Notes: generated by a model not told the origin, from the letters alone. Positions 32,257 to 41,074 are shown, counted from the first letter of the stretch. The stretch is 46,577 bases of DNA from Solirubrobacterales bacterium (GCA_025450585.1 JANWHD010000012.1:1-46577), one strand, 5' to 3'. Numbers and translations are program-made.

Positions 32257-33954
32257 TCACGCGGTGACAGCGCCTTTTGAAGCTGATGAAACGGTGGCAG
32301 CGTACTTGGCCATTACGCCGGGGCCGAAGGGGGACGGCGGGGAGCTGTACGCGGCCACACGCTCGGCGATCTCCTCGTCGGAGAGGTCCACGTCGAGGCG
32401 GCGGCCGTCGATGTCGACCGTGACCTTGTCGCCCTCATGAATCGCGGCTATCGGGCCTCCCCTTGCGGCCTCGGGGGCGACGTGGCCGATCATCAGGCCG
32501 CGGGTGGCGCCGGAGAAGCGCCCGTCGGTGACCATCGCCACGCTCTCCCCCAGCCCCTCGCCGACGATCGCCGCGGTGACCTGCAGCATCTCGCGCATCC
32601 CCGGGCCGCCGACCGGGCCCTCGTTGCGGATGACGACGACGTCGCCCGGCTCGATCTTCTGGTCCTTGACCGCTCGGAAACATTCCTCTTCTGACTCGAA
32701 GACACGGGCGGGGCCCGTCTGCTGGGTCCGCTCGGTGCCTGCAAGCTTCACCACGGCCCCTTCGGGCGCGAGGTTGCCGCCCAGGATCGCCAGGCCCCCT
32801 TCGCTCTTCACCGGATTGCCGAGCGGGCGCACGACCTCCTGGCCGGGGGCCTCGGTTGCCTCGGTCGCCACCTCGCCGATCGTCTTTCCGGTGACCGTGA
32901 TCGCGTCCTCATGCAGGCTGCCCGATTCGGCGAGCCGCTTGAGGATGACCGGCACCCCGCCGGCGGCGTAGAGGTCGGTGGCGACGAAGCGCCCGCCAGG
33001 CTTGAGGTCGGCGAAGAGCGGGGTCGCGCGGGAGATGCGCTCGAAGTCGCCCATCGTCAGCTCGATCTCGAGCTCGCGGGCGAGGGCGATCAGATGCAGG
33101 ACGGCGTTGGTCGACCCCCCGGAGGCGCAGACGCAGGCGATCGCGTTCTCGAGCGAGTCGCGCGTGATCACCTTGCTTGGTCGCAGGTCGTCGACGAGAA
33201 CGTTCAGCACCAGCTCACCAATCCGCTCGGCGACTGTCCCCTTGTCGTCGTCTTCGGCCGGCACCATCGCCGAGCCGCCGGCGCTGATCCCGAGAGCCTC
33301 GAAGGCGCAGGCCATCGTGTTGGCGGTGAACTGCCCGCCGCAGGCGCCGGCGCCGGGGCTGGCCACCCCCTCGAGCTCGTGCAGTTCCTCGTCGCTCATG
33401 TCGCCCGCGTTGTGGGCGCCGATCGCCTCGAAGATGTCGAGGATGGTGACGTCGCGGCCGTGCCAGTGGCCGGGGGCGATCGAGCCGCCGTAGAGGACGA
33501 CCGACGGCACGTCGAGCCGGGCCAGCGCCATCGCACAGCCCGGGATCGTCTTGTCGCAGGCACAGAGGGCGACGATCGCATCGAACTGGTAGCCGCGCGC
33601 CATCAGCTCGATCGAATCGGCGATCACCTCGCGGCTGATCAGCGAGGCCTTCATCCCCTGCGTGCCCATCGTCACCCCGTCGGAGACGGCGACGGTGTTG
33701 AACTCCATCGGCGTGCCGCCGGCGGCACGCACGCCCTGCTTTACGTGTTCGGCGAGGCCGCGCAGGTGGAAGTTGCAAGGCATTGCCTCGGTCCAGGTGT
33801 TGGCGATCCCGATCGTCGGCCGGCTCAGCGCGTCGTCGTCGAAGCCGATTCCCTTCATGTATGCGCGCGAGTGGGCGCGGTCGGGCCCGTCGAAGACGAC
33901 ACTGGAGCGCGGGCGGGGAAGCTTGGTCGTGGTGGTGGCGCCGTTTGAGCTCAT
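32257..33954 (-). CDS. ilvD: Dihydroxy-acid dehydratase
   Basis: A 565-aa Fe-S enzyme that dehydrates 2,3-dihydroxy-3-methylbutanoate and -pentanoate in valine/isoleucine synthesis. Cluster-ligand Cys occur in [10 protein letters not shown] and [28 protein letters not shown] [19 protein letters not shown] and the C-terminal [12 protein letters not shown] and [15 protein letters not shown] match IlvD/Edd signatures. Length normal. ATG at 33954 is chosen from the frame [18 protein letters not shown]. Stand-alone gene: thiD lies upstream on the same strand, separated by palindrome G; other ilv genes are not in the window. Confidence 0.96.
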   Translation of the reverse strand: MSSNGATTTTKLPRPRSSVVFDGPDRAHSRAYMKGIGFDDDALSRPTIGIANTWTEAMPCNFHLRGLAEHVKQGVRAAGGTPMEFNTVAVSDGVTMGTQGMKASLISREVIADSIELMARGYQFDAIVALCACDKTIPGCAMALARLDVPSVVLYGGSIAPGHWHGRDVTILDIFEAIGAHNAGDMSDEELHELEGVASPGAGACGGQFTANTMACAFEALGISAGGSAMVPAEDDDKGTVAERIGELVLNVLVDDLRPSKVITRDSLENAIACVCASGGSTNAVLHLIALARELEIELTMGDFERISRATPLFADLKPGGRFVATDLYAAGGVPVILKRLAESGSLHEDAITVTGKTIGEVATEATEAPGQEVVRPLGNPVKSEGGLAILGGNLAPEGAVVKLAGTERTQQTGPARVFESEEECFRAVKDQKIEPGDVVVIRNEGPVGGPGMREMLQVTAAIVGEGLGESVAMVTDGRFSGATRGLMIGHVAPEAARGGPIAAIHEGDKVTVDIDGRRLDVDLSDEEIAERVAAYSSPPSPFGPGVMAKYAATVSSASKGAVTA

Positions 33955-33976
33955 GCCGGAAATCTACTCGCAGACG

Positions 33977-34017
33977 ATTGAAGGGTTTCCGGGCCCTGAC
34001 CCCGGAAACCCTTCAAT
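33977..34017. repeat. Palindromic element G over the thiD stop codon
   Basis: A perfect 17-bp inverted repeat (33977-33993 and 34001-34017, 7-bp loop). It includes the thiD stop codon (34013-34015) and ends 22 bp before ilvD. There is no T-tract after the stem on the minus strand. It could act as a terminator-like or RNA-stabilising hairpin, or be another palindromic insertion. Confidence 0.7.
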
Positions 34018-34801
34018 GAAGGCCGAAAACGTCAACCGGACCCGGCCCGGCGCCGATCTCACGCAGGCCGTGGGCGACGGCGGCCGAGGCGACCTCGCGT
34101 GCCTTGCGCGCCGCCTCCAGCGGGGTCTCACCCCGCGCCAGGAAGGCAGCCAGGGCAGAGGAGTGGGTGCAGCCGGAGCCGTGGGCCGCGCCATCGGGAT
34201 GCCGCTCGCCGGCGATCTCGACCGAGTCGCGACCGTCATAGAAGAGGTCGACGACGCGCTCGCTGTGGCCGCCGGTGACGACCACGGCGCGCGGCCCGAG
34301 GGCGAGAACCTCGCGCGCAAGGTCGTCCTGGGACTCACCCGCGCCTGCCCCCGCAAGCGCCTCCGCCTCGGGAATGTTGGGCGTGACGACCGTGGCAAGC
34401 GGCAGCAGGCGCTCGACCAGCGCCGCGCGGGCGTCGTCGTCGAGCAGGATGGCGCCGCTCTCGGCCACCATCACGGGGTCGAGGACGACCGGCGCCTCAC
34501 CGACCAGCCCGAGCGCCTCGACCACCGCGTCGACGGTCTCAACGTTCCCCAGCATCCCGATCTTGACCGCATCGACGCCGATGTCTTCGGCGACCGCGCC
34601 GACCTGGGCCACGATCGTCTCCGGTGAGACCGCCTCGACCGCCTCGACCCCAACCGTGCTCTGGGCCGTGATCGCCGTGATCGCGGTCATCCCGTGCACC
34701 CCGCAGCGCGCGAACGCCTTCAGATCCGCCTGGATGCCGGCGCCCCCGCCGGAGTCCGAGCCGGCGATCGAGAGGACTGCTGGTATGCGATTTTCACTCA
34801 C
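34013..34801 (-). CDS. thiD: Hydroxymethylpyrimidine(-phosphate) kinase ThiD
   Basis: A 262-aa ribokinase-fold enzyme that phosphorylates HMP and HMP-P in thiamine synthesis. The signature [33 protein letters not shown] opens the protein, followed by [26 protein letters not shown] and the C-terminal [20 protein letters not shown] anion-hole region. GTG start at 34801. No THI-box riboswitch (TPP motif) is recognisable in the 130 bp upstream. Not adjacent to other thiamine genes. Confidence 0.95.
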   Translation of the reverse strand: MSENRIPAVLSIAGSDSGGGAGIQADLKAFARCGVHGMTAITAITAQSTVGVEAVEAVSPETIVAQVGAVAEDIGVDAVKIGMLGNVETVDAVVEALGLVGEAPVVLDPVMVAESGAILLDDDARAALVERLLPLATVVTPNIPEAEALAGAGAGESQDDLAREVLALGPRAVVVTGGHSERVVDLFYDGRDSVEIAGERHPDGAAHGSGCTHSSALAAFLARGETPLEAARKAREVASAAVAHGLREIGAGPGPVDVFGLH

Positions 34802-34932
34802 GATTCGTCAAGCAGCCACTGCAAATTGCAGCGACAGCGATCCTCTCTGTGTCGACGCGGCCTTGAGAAACTGTTCATGCGTAGCAAGGTCACACCATCC
34901 TTACGGCACCTTGCCATTTTGCAGATGCACTC

Positions 34933-35154
34933 TTATCCGGGTGGCCTAATGGGCTGATAGGGGCCCTCCCAGCTAGTGCCACCCATGTCTTCTTCCGGAA
35001 TATTGATCACTAGCTTTGGCTTCTTCTGTTTTTCGCGCCAGTCAGGACCAATCACGGCCCAAGTCAATACTGCCAGTGAAACCCCAGCCGCCACCCAGGT
35101 CCCAACTGCCTCAAGCGCAGGCCAGTTGAGTGCCATCAATAGAGCCAAAATCAT
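34933..35154 (-). CDS. Small membrane protein 3 of the dprA operon
   Basis: A 73-aa protein I do not recognise. The N-terminal half is one or two membrane spans ([33 protein letters not shown]), with a polar tail including [17 protein letters not shown]. The sequence GAGAGGA sits 7 bp before ATG 35154, a good ribosome binding site. It is the third of three short genes running from dprA in the same direction. Coding likelihood is fair because of RBS, gene spacing and amphipathic organisation, but there is no homology evidence. The 130 bp between its stop and thiD contains no other gene. Confidence 0.55.
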   Translation of the reverse strand: MILALLMALNWPALEAVGTWVAAGVSLAVLTWAVIGPDWREKQKKPKLVINIPEEDMGGTSWEGPYQPIRPPG

Positions 35155-35198
35155 CAGCGGGTCCTCTCAAATCCAGGAGTCAGATTTCCACGAGTGGA

Positions 35199-35435
35199 CT
35201 AGCGTCGGCTCGAAGGACCCCGAATGCGCAGCTTGCCGCCGTCCCGCCGAATCCTGATCGGAAGCGCGACCAGTGGCGTTACGACAAAGCCGAGAAACGC
35301 AGCCATGGCCATGCCGGCCCAGAAGATCGCGCCACTCGACCAGTTCCATGTGTTCGATGCAGCGGCGAGCACAGCCCCAAGCCCCACGGCAAATACCACG
35401 CCGATCGCCATTCGCATTCGGATTTCAGGTCGCAT
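35199..35435 (-). CDS. Small membrane protein 2 of the dprA operon
   Basis: A 78-aa protein with two hydrophobic spans (IGVVFAVGLGAVLAAAS and FWAGMAMAAFLGFVVTPLVA) and a basic, cytoplasm-facing tail (RIRRDGGKLRI). It starts with ATG 35435 preceded by GGAGAGG at 3-4 bp, a strong ribosome binding site, 14 bp after the stop of small gene 1. Function unknown. The frame reads on upstream to a longer ORF, but that overlaps small gene 1 and lacks an RBS. Confidence 0.6.
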   Translation of the reverse strand: MRPEIRMRMAIGVVFAVGLGAVLAAASNTWNWSSGAIFWAGMAMAAFLGFVVTPLVALPIRIRRDGGKLRIRGPSSRR

Positions 35436-35449
35436 GCGCCTCTCCGATC

Positions 35450-35677
35450 CTAGTGCAGCACCAATTCGACCAAGGTCCACGTGAGAGCCCCTGCCCCCGA
35501 AAGCCCGGCACCTATCTGCATAGATTCGCCAGCGTCGAAATAGAGGCTTGGTCTCCGCCAAATGGCGATGAGCCAAATCAGATACGCGCAGACCGCGCCG
35601 ACACCGGACCATGAGGCGATGTAGGCGACCTGATCTTCGGCGGGCAGCCAGGGTTCGTCGCACTTCACAACCCTCAT
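35450..35677 (-). CDS. Small membrane protein 1, coupled to dprA
   Basis: A 75-aa protein with two probable TM spans (SGVGAVCAYLIWLIAIW and the C-terminal IGAGLSGAGALTWTLVELVL). Its ATG at 35677 overlaps the dprA stop (ATGA), so it should be translated by coupling. Function unknown. The dyad of short hydrophobic spans is also seen in the next two genes, suggesting related membrane-associated roles. No signal peptide cleavage site is visible. Confidence 0.6.
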   Translation of the reverse strand: MRVVKCDEPWLPAEDQVAYIASWSGVGAVCAYLIWLIAIWRRPSLYFDAGESMQIGAGLSGAGALTWTLVELVLH

Positions 35678-36789
35678 CCCCCCCGGGGCTGCAGCAGGGT
35701 CCGCGCATAGGAGCCGACCAAAGAGCAGGTGACGTAGCCGAGCGCCTCGAGGGTCGCCAGGGCGGACGCGGTCTCGGCGCCGGAGAGGTCCAGACGGGCG
35801 GCGACCGCATCGGAGGTCTCCTCTCCCTCCTCGATCGCCGCCAGCACCCGCAGTTGCTCGGGACTCAACTCGGGACCTGTCCGCTCGGCCTTGCGGACGC
35901 CGGGGCCGAGCATCGCGTCGAGCACGTCCTGGGCGTCGCGGACGAGGCAGGCGCCGCCGGCGAGCAGGTGGTTGGCGCCCGCCGAGGCGCGCGAATTGAC
36001 CGGGCCGGGCACCGCGCCGAGATCGCGACCGAGGTCGGCGGCGAGGTCCGCCGTAATCAGCGATCCGGATCGCTGCGCCGCCTCGACCACGACGGTCATC
36101 CCGGCCAGCGCGGCCATGATCCGGTTGCGCGCAGGAAAGCACCAGCGCCAGGCTCCGGTCCCCGGCGGCATCTCCGAGACGACCAGGCCGTCCTCGCAAA
36201 TCCGCCGCCAGAGCGAGCGGTGCGAGGCGGGGTAGGCGATGTCGGCCCCGCAGCCGAGCACGGCGATCGTGGTGCCCGCCTCGAGTGCGCCCCGGTGCGC
36301 ACAGGCGTCGATGCCGAAGGCAAGCCCGCTGACGACGAGCAATCCAGCGGCGGTCAGCTCGCGTCCCAGCTCACGCGCGATCTCGCGGCCGTACGTGGTG
36401 GCCCGTCGCGCACCCACCACCGTGACGATCCCCTCCGGCTCGAGACGGTCCAGCAGCGCCGGGTCGCCACGGCCGATCAGGGCCCAGGGCGCATCGGGAG
36501 CGTCGTGCAGGCCGGCTGGGAAGCGCCGGTCGTGCCGGCAGCACGCCCAGCACTGCGCCGCAACGAGGTCGGCGAGAAGGCGACTCTCGGGCACCGCACC
36601 GACCTCGGCCAGGATCTGCGCCGCCACCTTCGGCGCGACTGCCGCGGCCAGGTCCTCGTTGGAGAGCCGCAGCAGTTCGGGAGAACGGGAACCCACCGTC
36701 CCGCTGGCGATCTTTTCGATGTATGGGGCCAGGTGAGCCAGCAGGCGCGAGCGGCGCAGGCAGTCGGGGCAGGCGTGCGGCTCGCTCAC
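35674..36789 (-). CDS. dprA: DNA-processing protein DprA (Smf)
   Basis: A 371-aa protein that loads RecA on incoming single-stranded DNA in natural transformation. Order: N-terminal CPDCLRRSRLL Cys pair and helical region, then the Rossmann core (VTVVGARRATTYGREIA, GLLVVSGLAFGIDACAHRGAL, TTIAVLGCGADIAYP, FPARNRIMAALAG, EAAQRSGSLITADLAADLGRD, VPG), then a winged-helix-like C-terminus (LSPEQLRVLAAIEEG, AVAARLDLSG). The GTG start at 36789 overlaps the comM stop (GTGA). The longer reading frame upstream is inside comM and rejected. At the other end its stop overlaps the next gene start. Confidence 0.94.
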   Translation of the reverse strand: MSEPHACPDCLRRSRLLAHLAPYIEKIASGTVGSRSPELLRLSNEDLAAAVAPKVAAQILAEVGAVPESRLLADLVAAQCWACCRHDRRFPAGLHDAPDAPWALIGRGDPALLDRLEPEGIVTVVGARRATTYGREIARELGRELTAAGLLVVSGLAFGIDACAHRGALEAGTTIAVLGCGADIAYPASHRSLWRRICEDGLVVSEMPPGTGAWRWCFPARNRIMAALAGMTVVVEAAQRSGSLITADLAADLGRDLGAVPGPVNSRASAGANHLLAGGACLVRDAQDVLDAMLGPGVRKAERTGPELSPEQLRVLAAIEEGEETSDAVAARLDLSGAETASALATLEALGYVTCSLVGSYARTLLQPRGG

Positions 36790-38282
36790 TCGGTGTCCCT
36801 CCGGCGCAGCTGCAGCGCCTGGGCCATCTGCTCGCGCCCGATCGCCTCGGCCCCGGCGAGGTCGGCGACGGTGCGGGCCAGTCTCAGGACCCGGTCGTGA
36901 GCGCGGGCGCTGAGCCGACGGCGCGAGTAGGCGTCGGCGAGCAGCGCCGCCGCGGGCTCGTCGAGGGCGCACTCGCGCACCTCGCTCGGGGTCATCTCGG
37001 CGTTGCTGCGCCCCGAGCCGAGGCGGCTTTCCTGACGCTCTCGCGCCGCGGCCACCCGCTCACGCACCGCGGCGGAGGCCTCGCCCTGCGGGCCGGCGAG
37101 CTCCTCGGCACTGGGCTGGCGGATGGCGGCGAGGAGGTCGATACGGTCGGCGAGCGCTCCGCTGAGGCGCGCCTGGTAGCGACGCACGGCCAGCGGTGCG
37201 CAACTGCACTCGGGGTCGGCCTCCCCGCGGCCGCACGGGCAGGGGTTGGCGGCAGCGACGAGCATGAAGCGGCAGGGCAGGTAGCGCCACGAGCCGGCCC
37301 GGGCGATCGAGACCCAGCCGGTCTCCAGCGGCGCCCGCAGCGCCTCCAGCGTGTCGCGGCGGAACTCGCAGAGCTCGTCGAGGAAGAGGACGCCGCGGTG
37401 GGCGAGCGTCGCCTCACCCGGCGAGGGCGGGTTACCGCCGCCGACCAGGCCCGCTGGGCTGACGGTGTGGTGGGGCGCGCGGAACGGCCTCCCTCCGGCC
37501 TCGCCGGCGCCCAGGCGCCCGCAGGCGCTGGCGATCCGCGCCACCTCCAGCGCCTCCTCCGGGGCGAGCGGCGGCAGGATCGAGGGAAGCCGGCTGGCCG
37601 CAAGCGACTTGCCGGCACCGGGAGGGCCGACCATCAGCAGGCTGTGACCGCCCGCGGCGGCGACCTCGAGCGCGTGGCGGAGGTGGCGCTGGCCGCGCAG
37701 GTCGGCGAGGTCGGGAACGCCGGCGCCGGAGCTGAGCCGCAGCGGCATCGGCTCAGGCCGGTCCGGCATCCACTCCCCGGCCGCCAGTGCCGAGAGCTGG
37801 GCGAGGTTCTCGAGGCAGATCACGCCGACTTCCCCGGCAAGCGCCGCCTCCGGCCCGTTCTCGATCGGCACCACGATCGTCTCCATGTCCCGCTCGCGCG
37901 CCGCCTCGGCGATCGCCAGCACCCCCGGCACGGCCCGAACGGCGCCGTCGAGCGCCAGCTCGCCGACCAGGGCCAGCTTCGGCAGCCGCCCCAGGTCGAG
38001 CTGGCCCGAGGCGACGAGCAGCGCCGCCGCGATCGCCAGGTCCATCCCGGGGCCCGCCTTGCGCAGGCTGGCCGGGGCGAGGTTGGCGACGATCCGCCGC
38101 AGGGGAAAATCGAAGCCGCAGTTGACCATCGCCGCCCGCACCCGCTCGCGCGCCTCGCGCACCGCGGGGTCGGGAAGGCCGACGACGGAGAAAGCCGGCA
38201 GGCCGCGGTGCACGTCGACCTCGACCCGGACGGAGCGAGCGGCGATGCCGTCGAGGGTGAATGTCTGAGCCGTGGCCAACAC
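36786..38282 (-). CDS. comM: Mg-chelatase-like AAA+ ATPase ComM (YifB)
   Basis: A 498-aa AAA+ protein; in transformation the family is a branch-migration helicase that extends integration of donor DNA. N-terminal domain: VDVHRGLPAFSVVGLPDPAVREARERVRAA. ATPase: Walker A VGPPGAGKSLAAS, the Walker B-type LFLDELCEFRRDTLEALRAPLE, and a Cys-rich insert (NPCPCGRGEADPECSC). The C-terminal Mg_chelatase_C domain has SARAHDRVLRLARTVADLAG. The frame opens at 38324, but GTG at 38282 (VLATAQTFTL) gives the usual family N-terminus, so it is preferred. The gene overlaps dprA by 4 bp and faces away from yraN. Confidence 0.92.
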   Translation of the reverse strand: MLATAQTFTLDGIAARSVRVEVDVHRGLPAFSVVGLPDPAVREARERVRAAMVNCGFDFPLRRIVANLAPASLRKAGPGMDLAIAAALLVASGQLDLGRLPKLALVGELALDGAVRAVPGVLAIAEAARERDMETIVVPIENGPEAALAGEVGVICLENLAQLSALAAGEWMPDRPEPMPLRLSSGAGVPDLADLRGQRHLRHALEVAAAGGHSLLMVGPPGAGKSLAASRLPSILPPLAPEEALEVARIASACGRLGAGEAGGRPFRAPHHTVSPAGLVGGGNPPSPGEATLAHRGVLFLDELCEFRRDTLEALRAPLETGWVSIARAGSWRYLPCRFMLVAAANPCPCGRGEADPECSCAPLAVRRYQARLSGALADRIDLLAAIRQPSAEELAGPQGEASAAVRERVAAARERQESRLGSGRSNAEMTPSEVRECALDEPAAALLADAYSRRRLSARAHDRVLRLARTVADLAGAEAIGREQMAQALQLRRRDTE

Positions 38283-38407
38283 GGAAACCACGCTATGGAG
38301 CCAAATCCGACGCGTGGGCACCACAGTCGCGCGGTTGTGTCAATCCTTTCGGCCCGAGGGCGCGCAGCGGCCGGCGAGCCCGCCGAGCACCCCTATGGTC
38401 GGGCTCG

Positions 38408-38785
38408 ATGACCGTGCAGAGACAGCGGATCGGCCGCGCCGCCGAGGACCTCGTCGCCGACCGCCTTGCCGCCTCGAGCTGGGAGATCGTCGAGCGCAAC
38501 GCCCGCACCCGCTTCGGCGAGCTCGACATCGTCGCCCTCGACGGCCGCACGCTCGTCTTCGTCGAGGTCAAGGCCGGCCGCGCCGGCTCGGCCTTTGGCC
38601 CCGAGCGCCCCGTCCTCGGCGTAGACCGGCGCAAGCAGCTGAAGGTGAGGCGCCTGGCGACCGCCTGGATGGGCGAACGCCGCGACGTCCCCCGCTACAC
38701 CGAGATCCGCTTCGACGCCGTCGGCGTCACCTTCGATCGAAACGATCAGGTAGTTGACTTTGAGCACTTGGTCGGCGCGTTCTGA
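38408..38785 (+). CDS. yraN: UPF0102 / YraN family nuclease-like protein
   Basis: A 125-aa protein with the UPF0102 pattern: QRIGRAAEDLVADRLAASSW, then FGELDIVALDGRTLVFVEVKAGRAGS (GELD and FVEVK endonuclease-like motif), and the C-terminal RYTEIRFDAVGV. Role unknown; the fold is that of PD-(D/E)XK nucleases. ATG at 38408 (MTVQRQRIG) gives normal length; the frame runs upstream to 38261 but that overlaps comM's N-terminus and is rejected. It is on the opposite strand to comM and rnhB, unlike the usual rnhB-yraN-comM-dprA order, suggesting a local inversion. Confidence 0.9.
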   Translation: MTVQRQRIGRAAEDLVADRLAASSWEIVERNARTRFGELDIVALDGRTLVFVEVKAGRAGSAFGPERPVLGVDRRKQLKVRRLATAWMGERRDVPRYTEIRFDAVGVTFDRNDQVVDFEHLVGAF

Positions 38786-38858
38786 TCAAGCAGGTCAAGG
38801 ACGCAGGGAGCGTGGCGTGCTCTGCACGCGAGCGACCGAGGACGCCGAGATGCGCCGG

Positions 38859-39581
38859 TCAGAGCGCGCCGAGGCCCAGCTGCGCGTACGCGACCGACTG
38901 GAAGGACCGCCGGTGCAACGGCGAGATGCCGATCCGCTCGATCGCCTCGCGGTGCTCGGGGGTCGAGTAGCCGACGTGCTCCTCGAAGCCCCAGCCCGGG
39001 TGGTCGGCGGCGGCGCCGTGCATGTAGCGGTCGCGGGTGACCTTGGCGATCACCGAGGCGGCGGCAATCGCGGCGCTGGTGCCGTCGCCTTCAACCACGG
39101 CGCGGTGGGGCACGGCGCAGCCGCGCAGGGAGAAGCCGTCGACCAGGCAGGTCGCCCCCTCGCCAGGCCGCAACTGCTCCAGGGCGCTGGCCAGGGCCTC
39201 GATGTTGGTCACGTGCAGGCCGCGGTCGTCGATGCCGCGCGCGCAGCGGACAACGACGCTGACCCTCTCGGCCGCGCGCAGCACGCAGGGGAACATCTCC
39301 GCGCGCTTCTCGGCCTTCATCTGCTTGGAGTCGTGCAGGCCGGCGAGGGCGCGGCGGTCGGCGTGGGAGAGCGCCTCGTAGTCGATCAGCACCGCGGCAG
39401 CGACAAGAGGGCCGGCGAGGCACCCCCGGCCGGCCTCGTCGGCACCGGCGACCAGGCGGCTGCCGAGGCCGCGGTCGAAAGCGAAGAGCTTCCGCGTCCG
39501 CGCCAGCCGGCGCTGGTGGGTCCTGCCGCCGGGGGGCGGCTTAGAAGATGCCGACGCGGTCGGGAGGCCAGTAGGTGGCAA
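38859..39581 (-). CDS. rnhB: Ribonuclease HII
   Basis: Removes ribonucleotides from RNA:DNA junctions. ADEAGRGCLAGPLVAAAVL carries the catalytic DE pair; GLHDSKQM, CLVDGF (catalytic Asp) and AAASVIAKVTRDRYM complete the family motifs. The C-terminus HRRSFQ is also typical. The start is uncertain: no ATG lies after the lepB stop in this frame; TTG at 39581, GTG at 39647 (both inside lepB) or CTG at 39506 are the options. The chosen TTG overlaps lepB by 41 bp. The core protein is about 205-240 aa. It follows lepB and faces yraN across a 73-bp gap. Confidence 0.9.
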   Translation of the reverse strand: MPPTGLPTASASSKPPPGGRTHQRRLARTRKLFAFDRGLGSRLVAGADEAGRGCLAGPLVAAAVLIDYEALSHADRRALAGLHDSKQMKAEKRAEMFPCVLRAAERVSVVVRCARGIDDRGLHVTNIEALASALEQLRPGEGATCLVDGFSLRGCAVPHRAVVEGDGTSAAIAAASVIAKVTRDRYMHGAAADHPGWGFEEHVGYSTPEHREAIERIGISPLHRRSFQSVAYAQLGLGAL

Positions 39582-40104
39582 AGGCCTTGCCGATGATCCA
39601 GTCGCGGGGTACGGGACCCCAGTAGCGGCTGTCGTCGCTTTCGCCACGGTTGTCGCCCATCATGAAGTAATGGTCGGGTGGGATCGTGATCGTTTTCGGC
39701 AAATTGCAGACTGTGGCCGAGCCGCACGGCCTGGTGTAGGACTCTTCGCTCTTTTCTTGGCCGTTGACGACCGGGTACCCGTTGCGGACGGAGAGCGTGT
39801 CGCCGGGGCCGGCGACGATCCGCTTGATGAAGTTCTGGTCGGAGCGGGCCAGGGTGGGGCGCGGGCAGGCTTCCCGCGGCCCGTGGGGGACGCCGCACTG
39901 GGCGCCGTTGTCGACCCCGGCCGGGGGATGGAAGACGACGATGTCACCGATCCCGGGATCGGTGAAGCGGTAGAGAAACCGGTTGACGAGGACTCGCTGG
40001 CCGACGTCGAGCGTCGGTTCCATCGACTGCGATGGGATCTGGTAGGGCTTGATCAGCCAGGCCTGGATGGCGAGGGCCAGGGCAAGGGCCAGGGCGACGA
40101 TCAC
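39541..40104 (-). CDS. lepB: Signal peptidase I
   Basis: A Ser/Lys membrane protease that cleaves signal peptides. One N-terminal TM helix (VALALALALAIQAWLIKPY) leads to the catalytic box IPSQSMEPTLDVGQRVLV (nucleophile Ser in SQSMEPT) and to FIKRIVAGPGDTL with the general-base Lys. Then HYFMMGDNRGESDDSRYWGPV, the usual box E. The GTG at 40104 is used for coordinates, but the frame extends to CTG at 40161, which overlaps the rplS stop (CTGA) and would add 19 residues with basic KIPKPKTR before the TM helix. A CTG start is therefore possible. Stop overlaps the start region of rnhB. Confidence 0.93.
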   Translation of the reverse strand: MIVALALALALAIQAWLIKPYQIPSQSMEPTLDVGQRVLVNRFLYRFTDPGIGDIVVFHPPAGVDNGAQCGVPHGPREACPRPTLARSDQNFIKRIVAGPGDTLSVRNGYPVVNGQEKSEESYTRPCGSATVCNLPKTITIPPDHYFMMGDNRGESDDSRYWGPVPRDWIIGKAFATYWPPDRVGIF

Positions 40105-40157
40105 GGCCAGCTCGATCAGCCCGCCGCCTCGGGTCTTCGGCTTGGGGATCTTGGGGG

Positions 40158-40997
40158 TCAGGCCGGGTCTCCGCCGGAGCCGTCGGAATCCTCGTCCGTC
40201 GTCTCTTTCTCGGCATCATCCGCCGCGGCGTCGTCCTCGGTCTCCCCCGCCTCGGCCGCCTCAGCGTCCGTGCCCTGCTCAGTCTCGCCTGCGGCCCCAG
40301 GCACAGCCGCCTCCGCCTCGGGCGCCTCTGAAGTCTCCGCCTCCGCCTCGAGCTCAGCCTGCTCCTCCTCGGAGCCCTCCGCGGCGGTCTCCTCAGCCAC
40401 CTCCGCCTTGGGGGTCTCAGCTGCCTCGGACTCAGAAGCGTCAGCCTCCTCCGAATCTGCCGCGGGTGGTGTCGAGGATGGGGAGTCGCCCGCAGCTTGC
40501 GAGGACGACTCGCCGTCCTCGGCGACAGGACCCGCGGCCCCATCCGCCTCGGCCTGCGCAGCGTCTTCCTCAGCCTGAGTCACACCCTCGGCGTCCACCG
40601 CTTCAGGCTCCGCCGCCGCGGTCGGCGTAGAGATCAACTCCTCGTCGATCCCCCAGCGCCGCTCGGCGACGCGGGCGGCCTTGCCGATGCGGCCGCGCAG
40701 GTAGTAGAGCTTTGCCCGGCGCACGTCTCCGCGGGCGGCGATCTCGAGTTTCTCGATCTTCGGCGAGTGCAGCGGAAAGGTCCGCTCGACGCCGACGCCG
40801 AAGGACTGCTTGCGCACGGTGAAGGTCTCACGCACCCCCGAGCCCTGTCGCCGCAGGACGATTCCCTCGAAGACCTGGGTGCGGCGGCGGCTACCCTCGA
40901 CGACCTGGAAGTGGACACGCACGCGATCGCCGGGGTCGAAGGACGGGAGTCCCTTCTTCAGCTGACTGCGCTCGATGTCTTGAATGACGCTGCTCAT
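40158..40997 (-). CDS. rplS: 50S ribosomal protein L19 with long acidic C-terminal tail
   Basis: 279 aa against the usual 110-120. Residues 1 to about 117 are standard L19 ([58 protein letters not shown]), which lies at the 30S-50S interface. From about residue 125 to 279 the chain is almost entirely Ala, Glu, Asp, Ser and Pro with a strong negative charge and no predicted secondary structure. The frame is uninterrupted and the tail ends at TGA just before lepB. This extension is atypical of L19. ATG at 40997 follows the rplS leader normally. Confidence 0.93.
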   Translation of the reverse strand: MSSVIQDIERSQLKKGLPSFDPGDRVRVHFQVVEGSRRRTQVFEGIVLRRQGSGVRETFTVRKQSFGVGVERTFPLHSPKIEKLEIAARGDVRRAKLYYLRGRIGKAARVAERRWGIDEELISTPTAAAEPEAVDAEGVTQAEEDAAQAEADGAAGPVAEDGESSSQAAGDSPSSTPPAADSEEADASESEAAETPKAEVAEETAAEGSEEEQAELEAEAETSEAPEAEAAVPGAAGETEQGTDAEAAEAGETEDDAAADDAEKETTDEDSDGSGGDPA

Positions 40998-41074
40998 ATC
41001 GGTTCCTTCGCGCTTCGCTCGCGAAAAAAGACCGCCGGGCCCGGGCCGGGCGCCGCGCGGTGGCGGAATGGTAG

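Noticed and set aside
34802..34932. TPP riboswitch upstream of thiD
   Set aside because: No conserved CUGAGA-type motifs or THI-box fold in the 130-bp leader; only a short palindrome CTGCAAATTGCAG.
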